Shown piece by piece: positions 1-5,959 of a stretch of DNA of 6,282 bases. The notes under the pieces are model-generated. The model was not told where the DNA came from, did not search any database, and was given only the letters and a program-made list of their open reading frames with translations. The stretch spans positions 1-6,282 of the forward strand of contig CAMCWJ010000173.1 of the NCBI GenBank assembly GCA_945882475.1. Direction: 5' to 3'. The position numbers and the translations under genes were made by a program. Each line of letters begins with the position of its first letter. Within the stretch, counting starts at the first letter, position 1. The stretch is from Bifidobacterium breve (lineage in GTDB: Bacteria; Actinomycetota; Actinomycetes; Mycobacteriales; Mycobacteriaceae).

Positions 1-2838
1 CTGATTCCGCCGCTGGAAGAGGTCGGGAGGATCCACAACGTCGCTCAGAGCGCCAAGGATTCGCCGACGCTCATCGCGGCCAAGCGGGTGGGACAGGTGT
101 TCGGCGAGTACGACTCCGACAGCTTGATCACGATCGTGCTCGAAGGCGAGCAGCCGCTGGGCGCCGAGGCTCACCGGTTCGCCGACGTGCTCGTCGCGGA
201 ATTGCGGGCCGACACCGAACACGTGCAGCACGTCCAATACTTCTGGGGTGATCCGCTGACCGCGGCGGGTTCGCAAAGCAACGATGGCAAGGCTGCTCTC
301 ATCCAGGCGTACCTGGCCGGTGACGCCGGCAGCAGTGTGGCCAACGAATCCGTCACCGCCGTCCGCGAGATCGTGGCCGACACCCCGTCACCCGCCGGGA
401 TCAAGGCGTACGTGAGCGGGCCGGCGGCACTGGTCGCCGATGAGTTCTCGGTGGGCGAGGGCAGTCACATCAAGGTCACCGCGCTCACCTTCGGGGTGAT
501 CGGGTTGATGCTGTTGATCGTCTACCGGTCCATCGTCACCGCTCTGCTCACCCTGGTCGCGGTCGCGATCCAGGTGGCCGCCGCCCGCGGCATCGTCGCC
601 TTCCTGGGCCACATCGGCATTATCCCGCTGTCGACGTATGCGACCAACCTGCTGACCCTGCTTTGCGTCGCTGCGGCAACCGATTACGCGATATTCCTGC
701 TCGGCCGCTACCAGGAAGCGCGGCAGAACGGCGAGGACCGCCAAGCGGCCTACTACACGATGTACCGCAGCACCGCGCACGTGATCATCGGCTCGGGCCT
801 GACGGTCGCCGCGGCGGTGTTCTGTCTGATCTTCACCCGTACGCCGTACTTCAACAGCCTGGGCATCCCGGCTGGCCTGGGTGTCCTGGTCACCCTGGTG
901 GGCTCGTTGACCCTGACGCCCGCGGTCATCACCATGGGCAGCCACATCGGATTGTTCGACCCCAAGCGGGCCATGCGGACCCGCGGGTGGCGGCGCATCG
1001 GCACCGCGATCGTGCGGTGGCCCGGGCCCGTCCTGGTCGCCTCGATCGCGGTGGCACTGATCGGTCTGCTCGCCCTGCCCGGCTATAAGACCAACTACGA
1101 CGCCCGCCAGTATCAGCCGGACTGGGCGCCGGCGAAGGTCGGCTACGCCGCCGCCGAACGGCACTTCTCGGCCGCCCGGCTCAATCCAGAAGTACTGATG
1201 GTCGAGACCGACCGCGATCTGCGGACCCCGGCCAACATGATCGTGCTGGAACGGATCGCCAAGGCGGTCGTCCGGACGCCGGGTGTGGCGATGGTGCAGT
1301 CCATCACCCGGCCGTTGGGCACCCCGTTTGATAACACGTCACTGGGTTTCCAGATGAGCGTGCAAAGTTCGACGCAGCTGGAGAACCTGCCGTTCCAGCA
1401 GGCTCGCGCTGATGATCTGGTCAAGCAGATCGCAGAGATCAACACCTCGATCACCCTGCTGCAGAAGCAGTACGCGCTGCAGGAGCGCCAATACGACCTC
1501 CAGCAACAGGCCACCGCAGCCACCGATGAGCAGGTGACGGCCTTCCGGGAGACCTCCGCGCAGATCAAGGAGTTGCGCGACAAGATCGCCTACGTCGATG
1601 ACTTCTTCCGCCCCATCAAGAACTATTTCTATTGGGAGCCGCACTGTTTCGACATCCCGCTGTGTTCGACGGTCCGCTCGCTGTTCGACGCCCTCGACAG
1701 TGTGGACGCGCTGACCGATCAGTTCGATCAGGTCACCGCAAGCCTCGACCGGCTCAACGCCCTGCAACCCCAACTGCTGGCGCTGATCCCCGAGCAGATG
1801 GCGCTAGTCCCGGACCAGATCGCCTCCCAGGAACGCAATAAGGCACTCGTCGAGAGCAACGCCGCCACCCAGTCGGGGCTCCTGGCGCAGTCCGCGGAGG
1901 CGTTGAAGAACTCCGACGCGATGGGCCGAGCCTTCAACGAATCCAAGGACGACAGCACGTTCTATCTCCCCCCGGAGGTGTTCGACAACTCCGAGTTCAA
2001 GCGCGGCATGAAACTGTTCCTCTCACCCGACGGCAAGGCCGCCCGGATGATCATCACCCACGACGGCGATCCGGCTACGCCGGAAGGCATTTCGCACATC
2101 GACCCGATCCGCCAGGCCGCGACAGAAGCGCTCAAGGGCACCCCGCTGGCCGGGTCGAGCATCTACATCGCCGGCACCGCCTCAGGCTTCAAGGACGCTC
2201 GGGACATGGCGAAATACGACCTGTACATCGTCGTCATCGCCGCGATCAGCCTGATCCTGCTGATCATGATGTTCGTCACCCGCAGCGTGGTGGCCGCGCT
2301 GGTGATCGTGGGCACGGTCGTGTTGTCGCTGGGCGCATCGTTTGGGCTGTCGGTGCTGATCTGGCAGCACCTGCTGGGCATCGAGTTGTACTGGATCGTG
2401 CTGGCGCTGGCGATCATCATCTTGTTGGCGGTGGGGTCGGACTACAACCTGCTGGTGGTCTCGCGGCTCAAGGAGGAGATCGGCGCGGGGCTGAACACCG
2501 GGCTGATCCGGACGATGGCCGGCACCGGGTCGGTGGTGACCGCGGCCGGGCTGGTCTTCGCATTCACCATGTGCGGCTTCATCTTCGGTGAGCTGATGGT
2601 GCTGGGCCAGATCGGCACCACCATCGGCATCGGCCTGCTCTTCGACACCCTGATCGTGCGGTCGTTCATGACGCCGTCGATCGCCGCGCTGCTGGGCCGC
2701 TGGTTCTGGTGGCCGCTGAAGGTCCGGCCCCGCCCGGCCAGTTCGATGCTGCAGCCCTACGGATCACGGCCGTCGGTGCGCGAACTGCTGCACCGCGAGC
2801 AGCCCGTCGAGGACGTTGCGGTACGCGCCGCGGACTAG
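1..2838 (+). CDS. mmpL: MmpL4/5-type RND family transporter (5'-truncated by window edge)
   Basis: Inner-membrane RND exporter of the mycobacterial MmpL family, which uses proton-motive force to move lipids or siderophores to the periplasm, usually with a small MmpS partner (not in the window). The frame is open from base 1, so the GTG at 88 is only the first in-frame start codon and not the true start; TM1 and perhaps 25-40 residues are missing. Numbering from that GTG: periplasmic domain D1 about 1-125; TM2-TM6 about 129-283 with the proton-relay Asp-Tyr pair D199-Y200 in TM4; TM7 about 313-332; large periplasmic domain D2 about 333-709; TM8-TM12 about 712-868 with the second relay pair D785-Y786 (GSDYN). 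D2 contains a Gln/Glu/Leu-rich helical hairpin (about 430-610), with C520 and C526 at its turn, as in MmpL4/MmpL5. The tail after TM12 is short (about 48 residues), unlike MmpL3. The WFWWPLKVRPRPAS ending is typical of the MmpL4/5 clade. The substrate cannot be read from sequence. Convergent with vapC, 12 bp away. Confidence 0.95.
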   Translation: MIPPLEEVGRIHNVAQSAKDSPTLIAAKRVGQVFGEYDSDSLITIVLEGEQPLGAEAHRFADVLVAELRADTEHVQHVQYFWGDPLTAAGSQSNDGKAALIQAYLAGDAGSSVANESVTAVREIVADTPSPAGIKAYVSGPAALVADEFSVGEGSHIKVTALTFGVIGLMLLIVYRSIVTALLTLVAVAIQVAAARGIVAFLGHIGIIPLSTYATNLLTLLCVAAATDYAIFLLGRYQEARQNGEDRQAAYYTMYRSTAHVIIGSGLTVAAAVFCLIFTRTPYFNSLGIPAGLGVLVTLVGSLTLTPAVITMGSHIGLFDPKRAMRTRGWRRIGTAIVRWPGPVLVASIAVALIGLLALPGYKTNYDARQYQPDWAPAKVGYAAAERHFSAARLNPEVLMVETDRDLRTPANMIVLERIAKAVVRTPGVAMVQSITRPLGTPFDNTSLGFQMSVQSSTQLENLPFQQARADDLVKQIAEINTSITLLQKQYALQERQYDLQQQATAATDEQVTAFRETSAQIKELRDKIAYVDDFFRPIKNYFYWEPHCFDIPLCSTVRSLFDALDSVDALTDQFDQVTASLDRLNALQPQLLALIPEQMALVPDQIASQERNKALVESNAATQSGLLAQSAEALKNSDAMGRAFNESKDDSTFYLPPEVFDNSEFKRGMKLFLSPDGKAARMIITHDGDPATPEGISHIDPIRQAATEALKGTPLAGSSIYIAGTASGFKDARDMAKYDLYIVVIAAISLILLIMMFVTRSVVAALVIVGTVVLSLGASFGLSVLIWQHLLGIELYWIVLALAIIILLAVGSDYNLLVVSRLKEEIGAGLNTGLIRTMAGTGSVVTAAGLVFAFTMCGFIFGELMVLGQIGTTIGIGLLFDTLIVRSFMTPSIAALLGRWFWWPLKVRPRPASSMLQPYGSRPSVRELLHREQPVEDVAVRAAD

Positions 2839-2850
2839 CGCGGCGTGGTT

Positions 2851-3246
2851 TCAGGTTGGTCCGACGACGGGTATTGCGAGGGCCCTCGCCGCGTCGGACA
2901 TTCGCGCGTCGTAAGTGACCACGGCACGCAGTTCGGTACCGGCACGCTGGGCTGCGGCTAGGTGGATGGCGTCGAGGCTGCGCAGCAAGGGTGGATCGAG
3001 GTTGGCGGCGGCATCGAGGAGCGTGGCAGTGAGGTTCACGGTGGCGAGGCCGGCGAGAACGCGGCGCGCCTCGGTGACAGCGATCGCACTGATGCGGCGG
3101 GCCGCGCGGATCAGTTCGGTGCGGGTGAGTGCCGCAGTAAACAATGTGTCAGTGGGAAGTTCACCGAGATAGGTCCGCAGCGCAGGTGATTCATGCTCTG
3201 CAACAACGAGTTTGATTAGTGCAGAGGTGTCGAGATAGATCTTCAA
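2851..3246 (-). CDS. vapC: VapC-type PIN-domain toxin ribonuclease
   Basis: 131-residue single-domain PIN nuclease, the usual VapC length. Family knowledge: VapC toxins are Mg2+-dependent endoribonucleases that cut tRNA or rRNA and block translation until sequestered by the antitoxin. The acidic active site is complete: D6 in LDTSALIK, E44 in TRTELIRA, D92 in SLDAIHLAAA and D113 in TYDARM, so it should be active. The start is a TTG (3246-3244): no ATG or GTG lies between it and the upstream in-frame stop, and MKIYLDTSALIK is the normal PIN N-terminus. The TTG overlaps the antitoxin stop as TTGA, with no clear ribosome-binding site of its own, so translation is probably coupled to the antitoxin. 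The stop lies 12 bp from the convergent mmpL stop. Which numbered mycobacterial VapC it matches cannot be decided here. Confidence 0.92.
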   Translation of the reverse strand: MKIYLDTSALIKLVVAEHESPALRTYLGELPTDTLFTAALTRTELIRAARRISAIAVTEARRVLAGLATVNLTATLLDAAANLDPPLLRSLDAIHLAAAQRAGTELRAVVTYDARMSDAARALAIPVVGPT

Positions 3247-3512
3247 CGCTCGTGCTCTCGAAGTCCCCGCAGAATCTCAGAGGCGTCGACGTCAACGGCG
3301 AGGGGTTCGATGTCGCGAACGTCGATGCCGGGATCGGCTGGAGCGATTTCGCCGGCGGCGATCATGTTCGCCCAGTCATCGTTGGTGATCGGAACGAGAC
3401 GAGCGATGGGCCGGCCGCGGTCGGTGATCTCGATCGACTCCTGGCCAGCTGCGACCCGGCTTAGGTACTGGCTCGCGTTCTGGCGGAGTTCCCGCACGCC
3501 GATCTGCTCCAT
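3243..3512 (-). CDS. vapB: Phd/YefM-family antitoxin (VapB partner of the PIN toxin)
   Basis: 89-residue antitoxin that should bind and neutralise the downstream PIN toxin and repress its own operon. Residues 1-43 (MEQIGVRELRQNASQYL, then ITDRGRPIARLVPI) are the Phd/YefM DNA-binding and dimerisation domain. Residues from about W47 on (DDWANMIAAGEI, then an acidic linker and ASEILRGLREHER) form the toxin-binding tail usual for antitoxins paired with PIN toxins. It starts at the ATG at 3512, lies first in the operon and overlaps vapC by 4 bases. No Shine-Dalgarno precedes the ATG; instead an extended -10 places the predicted transcript start at the A of the ATG, suggesting a leaderless mRNA. 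Codon use is less GC-biased than in the neighbours. Family assignment is strong; the exact mycobacterial orthologue is not identified. Confidence 0.9.
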   Translation of the reverse strand: MEQIGVRELRQNASQYLSRVAAGQESIEITDRGRPIARLVPITNDDWANMIAAGEIAPADPGIDVRDIEPLAVDVDASEILRGLREHER

Positions 3513-3529
3513 GTGCTACACGATAGCAC
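3513..3529 (-). promoter_or_regulatory. Inverted-repeat candidate operator for vapBC
   Basis: Perfect inverted repeat GTGCTA-N5-TAGCAC (arms 3513-3518 and 3524-3529) ending directly at the antitoxin ATG. Type II antitoxins of this family typically bind such short palindromes in their own promoter, alone or with toxin, so this is the natural autorepression site. The repeat is seen directly; its role is inferred from position. Confidence 0.6.
3520..3528 (-). promoter_or_regulatory. Extended -10 promoter element of vapBC (leaderless start)
   Basis: On the minus strand this reads TGCTATCGT, matching the extended -10 pattern TGN-TANNNT of the main mycobacterial sigma factor. Seven bases separate the hexamer TATCGT from the A of the vapB ATG, the spacing expected if transcription starts on the start codon itself. 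No convincing -35 is visible, which an extended -10 can tolerate. It lies inside the inverted repeat, so a bound repressor would block polymerase. Confidence 0.55.
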
Positions 3530-3574
3530 TTTGTTCCTGAGGCTCCTGACCGGGAAGTTCGGTCTTCGCCACGC

Positions 3575-4894
3575 TTACGCAGGTTCGGCGAACCCGGGAA
3601 TCAACTCGGTGGTCAGCGCGCGCATCGGCACGTGGGCGTCGAGCTGCGCCGAGATCGCCACCGCCGAGGCGATGACCCGCAGTGGGATGGCCAGCATGGG
3701 GGGCAGGTCCATCTGGCGGGCCATCTTGATCTGCTGGGCTGAGCGTTCCATGTTGTCGGCGGCCTGCTTTTGCAGCCACCTGCGGGTGTAGTGGAAGACC
3801 TCGACCTCGATCGGCTCGACGTACTGGCGCAGGATGTCGTCGATATCGGCGACCGACACCTGTTCGCCGGGCTGGATGAAACCGATCTTCTCCATCGCCG
3901 GCAGCAGCAGGTCGTAGTTCTTCTGCTGCGCCAGCCGCATCATCGTGCCCAGTTCGACGGGCAGCCCGCCGGGCAGTGGCGCCACCGCGCCGAAGTCGAT
4001 CACGCCCATCCGGCCGTCGGGCATCAGCATGAAGTTCCCCGGGTGGGCGTCGCCGTGCATCATCCCGACCCGCGCCGGCGCACCGAAGGTCAGCTCGAAA
4101 AGCCTTGTGCCGCAGAGGTCCCGCTCGTCGGTGGTGCCCTCGCGGATGATCTTCGACATCCCCACGCCGTCGATCCACTCGGTCACCATCACCTTCGGCG
4201 CGCTGCCGACGACCTTCGGGATCACGAAGTGCGGGTCGTCGGCGTAGGCCTTGGCGAACGCCCGCTGGTGGTTGGCCTCCAGCCGGTAGTCCAGTTCCAT
4301 CTCGGTGCGCTCGATGAGTTCGTCGACCACGCTCTGCACGTCCGCGCCCGGCGCGAGTTGCTTGAGCACGCTGGTCATCCGCCGCATCGTCTTCAGGTCG
4401 GCGCGGAGCGCCTCATCAGCCCCGGGGTACTGGATCTTGACGGCCACCTCGCGGCCGTCGGCCCACACGCCCTTGTGCACCTGGCCGATGCTGGCCGAGG
4501 CCACCGGGGTGTCGTCGAACGAGGAGAACCGCGCGCGCCACTTGGTGCCCAGCTGCCCGTCGAGCATCCGGTGCACCTTCTCCGCCGACATCGGCGGGGC
4601 GTCCTTCTGCAGCTTGGTCAGCGCCTCCCGGTAGGGCCCGCCGAACTCCTCGGGGATGGCGGCCTCGAGCACCGACAGCGCCTGGCCCACCTTCATCGCG
4701 CCGCCCTTGAGCTCACCGAGCACGTTGAACAGCTGGTTGGCGGCCTTCTCCATCAGTTCGGCGTTGACGTCGTCCTTGGACTTGCCGGTCAGCCGCTTGC
4801 CCAAGCCCAGTGCGGCCCGCCCGGCGATCCCGACCGGCAGGCTGGCCAGCTTGGCATTGCGGGCGGTTCGTCCGCGCTTGATGTCATCGGCCAC
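3575..4894 (-). CDS. AarF/UbiB/ABC1 (ADCK-like) atypical kinase
   Basis: 439-residue member of the ABC1/UbiB/ADCK protein-kinase-like family, whose members bind ATP and support lipid or quinone metabolism; the bacterial substrate is generally unknown. Diagnostic motifs, numbered from the GTG at 4894: KVGQ at 68-71 (family KxGQ motif), Ala-rich loop ASASIGQ at 132-138 replacing the kinase Gly-rich loop, lysine K153 in VAVK, ELDYRLEA near 201, catalytic HGDAHPGN with D282 and N287, and metal-binding DFG at D300. All key residues are present. A GTG at 4948 would add 18 residues (457 aa) but has no Shine-Dalgarno; the GTG at 4894 has AGGGA about 10 bases upstream and starts at ADDIKRGRTARNAK, where the conserved part appears to begin. 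It follows the RRE/ThiF-like gene with a 57-base gap, or 3 bases from the upper GTG, so it is probably co-transcribed. From memory it resembles M. tuberculosis Rv3197, a WhiB7-regulon gene linked to macrolide tolerance; orthology is inferred. Confidence 0.9.
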   Translation of the reverse strand: MADDIKRGRTARNAKLASLPVGIAGRAALGLGKRLTGKSKDDVNAELMEKAANQLFNVLGELKGGAMKVGQALSVLEAAIPEEFGGPYREALTKLQKDAPPMSAEKVHRMLDGQLGTKWRARFSSFDDTPVASASIGQVHKGVWADGREVAVKIQYPGADEALRADLKTMRRMTSVLKQLAPGADVQSVVDELIERTEMELDYRLEANHQRAFAKAYADDPHFVIPKVVGSAPKVMVTEWIDGVGMSKIIREGTTDERDLCGTRLFELTFGAPARVGMMHGDAHPGNFMLMPDGRMGVIDFGAVAPLPGGLPVELGTMMRLAQQKNYDLLLPAMEKIGFIQPGEQVSVADIDDILRQYVEPIEVEVFHYTRRWLQKQAADNMERSAQQIKMARQMDLPPMLAIPLRVIASAVAISAQLDAHVPMRALTTELIPGFAEPA

Positions 4895-4951
4895 AGGCCC
4901 ATCATCCCTGACCGACGGCGATGGTCGGAACGCCGTGTCGCCAATCACACA

Positions 4952-5785
4952 TCAGCACCCGCACAGCGGGTGCCGTGGCCAGCGCCGGGCCGAGATCGAC
5001 TGCGCCACGGCGTCGAGTTCCCAGGTGGTGTTCAGCGTTGCCGGGGGAGCGCCGCGCTCACCGGTGCGCACGGCGGCGATGATCCGGTGCACCTGGCCCA
5101 GCGCCAGCGCCGCGGTGGCCAGCACGGTGGGCCGCTCGGCGTTGCCGGTGGCCTCGCGCAACTGGGCGGCCAGTGCCGGCCAGGCCGCGTCGCGGTCGGT
5201 GCGGTACCGGTCGGTGCAGCCCAGGCAACTCGTTACCCCCGGGATCACCAGCGGACCCACCAGTCCGGCGCCGTCGCGCACCCGCACCGGCAGGTGCGCC
5301 ACCCGGGCGGCGTGCAGATCGCGCCGCAGTCGCGGGTCGGTGGTCAGGTAGTCGGCCAGCACCACCAGGTCCACCCCGGCCGGTGCGCCCGCGGCATTGG
5401 CGTGGCTGCTGCGGCCCACCCGCGCCCCCGAGCAGCGCAGGCCCTCGGCGATCAAGTCCGACAGCGGTCCGGCGCCGTGCACCCGGATCGACAGGGTGCG
5501 CCCGGTCGCCTCCCGGCCGCCGTCGCGCAGCACCCTGCGCTCGATCAGCGCCGACAGCACCTCGTCGAACGCCGCAGTGTCGCGCAGGCCGCGGGTCAGC
5601 GCCAGCCGGTGTAGGTCGGGCCGTCGCATCGGCACCGCCATCGCGCGCAGCACCCCGGCCAGCGCGGTCGGGCTCAGTCCATCGGGTGGCCGCACCAGGA
5701 CGGCGCGGCGCGGGTTCCACCCGATCTGCACCGCTCCGTCGGGGCGCAGCAGCACCGGCAGGGCGGGGTCCAGGCAGTAGCGCAC
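4952..5785 (-). CDS. Orphan RRE/ThiF-like protein (TOMM leader-binding / cyclodehydratase family)
   Basis: 277-residue protein resembling the C-protein (SagC/TOMM cyclodehydratase partner) family, which in thiazole/oxazole peptide clusters binds the precursor leader and presents it to a YcaO enzyme. Visible parts: an N-terminal winged-helix-like region (about 38-88, ending in FDEVLSALIERRVLRDGG), consistent with a RiPP recognition element; a degenerate Rossmann start SIRVHGAGPLSD (99-110) as in ThiF/E1-like folds; a CxxC at C187/C190 (SCLGCTDRYR); and a terminal HPLCGC with C275 and C277, together a likely four-cysteine zinc site. The GTG at 5785 is the only ATG/GTG candidate after the in-frame stop near 5822; no strong ribosome-binding site precedes it. 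It is first in an apparent operon with the ABC1 kinase, similar to Rv3196-Rv3197 as I recall. No YcaO gene or precursor peptide is in the window, so the role is unproven; a ThiF-like sulfur or ubiquitin-like function is possible. Confidence 0.82.
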   Translation of the reverse strand: MRYCLDPALPVLLRPDGAVQIGWNPRRAVLVRPPDGLSPTALAGVLRAMAVPMRRPDLHRLALTRGLRDTAAFDEVLSALIERRVLRDGGREATGRTLSIRVHGAGPLSDLIAEGLRCSGARVGRSSHANAAGAPAGVDLVVLADYLTTDPRLRRDLHAARVAHLPVRVRDGAGLVGPLVIPGVTSCLGCTDRYRTDRDAAWPALAAQLREATGNAERPTVLATAALALGQVHRIIAAVRTGERGAPPATLNTTWELDAVAQSISARRWPRHPLCGC

Positions 5786-5856
5786 GAAAGCGACTGTGAC
5801 ATCAACGCCTGCGCGGCGGGTTCAGCTATCCACAGGCCCTTCGTGGGTAAATCTTT

Positions 5857-5879
5857 GAGTTCACGTAACCCAGAGTTCA
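5857..5879. repeat. Short direct repeat GAGTTCA x2
   Basis: Two exact copies of GAGTTCA (5857-5863 and 5873-5879) with a 16-base period in the divergent promoter region. Such spacing can suit a dimeric response regulator, but no known consensus is claimed. Confidence 0.45.
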
Positions 5880-5911
5880 ACTGCAGGGATCCCCTCTGGC
5901 CATCGGCTTAC

Positions 5912-5935
5912 ATATCGTCACAACAAATATCGACA
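5912..5935. repeat. Short direct repeat ATATCGnCA x2
   Basis: ATATCGTCA (5912-5920) and ATATCGACA (5927-5935) match at 8 of 9 positions with a 15-base period. They lie 25-48 bases before the exported-protein ATG, where a regulator would act on that promoter. No regulator is identified. Confidence 0.45.
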
Positions 5936-5948
5936 ATGGTCTTTACCC

Positions 5949-5954
5949 GGGGAG
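5949..5954 (+). promoter_or_regulatory. Ribosome-binding site fixing the exported-protein start
   Basis: GGGGAG five bases before the ATG at 5960 is a good Shine-Dalgarno. It decides between this ATG and another in-frame ATG at 5936, which would add eight residues but has no such site. Confidence 0.75.
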
Positions 5955-5959
5955 CAACA

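Larger units (their letters stand above)
5786..5959. promoter_or_regulatory. Divergent intergenic promoter region
   Basis: A 174-base gap between the minus-strand operon and the plus-strand exported-protein gene must hold both promoters. It is clearly more AT-rich than the coding DNA, especially 5845-5880 and 5908-5945. Visible elements: an AT-rich block (5848-5856), two pairs of short direct repeats, a DnaA-box-like 9-mer and a TATCGT hexamer (5913-5918) that fits the TANNNT -10 pattern for the rightward gene. No clear -35 or well-scoring -10 for the leftward operon could be fixed by eye. Confidence 0.6.

Noticed and set aside
388..1164. A 258-codon minus-strand open frame inside mmpL
   Set aside because: Low-complexity Gly/Asp/Arg-rich translation antisense to a clearly coding MmpL region with intact membrane segments and motifs.
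3548..3564. Inverted repeat GACCG-N7-CGGTC just after the aarF stop, possible terminator
   Set aside because: Only 5-bp arms with a 7-base loop and no U-tract; too weak to call, although mycobacterial terminators often lack U-tracts.
4895..4948. Upstream GTG extension of aarF adding 18 residues
   Set aside because: No Shine-Dalgarno before 4948 and the added residues look unconserved; the GTG at 4894 is better supported. The upper start is not excluded because it lies 3 bases after the preceding stop.
3770..5614. A 614-codon open frame on the plus strand opposite the aarF and RRE/ThiF genes
   Set aside because: Its His/Arg/Pro/Gly-rich translation is the typical antisense product of high-GC codons; the minus-strand genes have full family motifs.
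5674..5880. A 68-codon minus-strand open frame crossing the start of the RRE/ThiF gene, considered as a RiPP precursor peptide
   Set aside because: It overlaps the real gene in another frame, has no ribosome-binding site, and its Cys-rich end is an out-of-frame reading of coding sequence.
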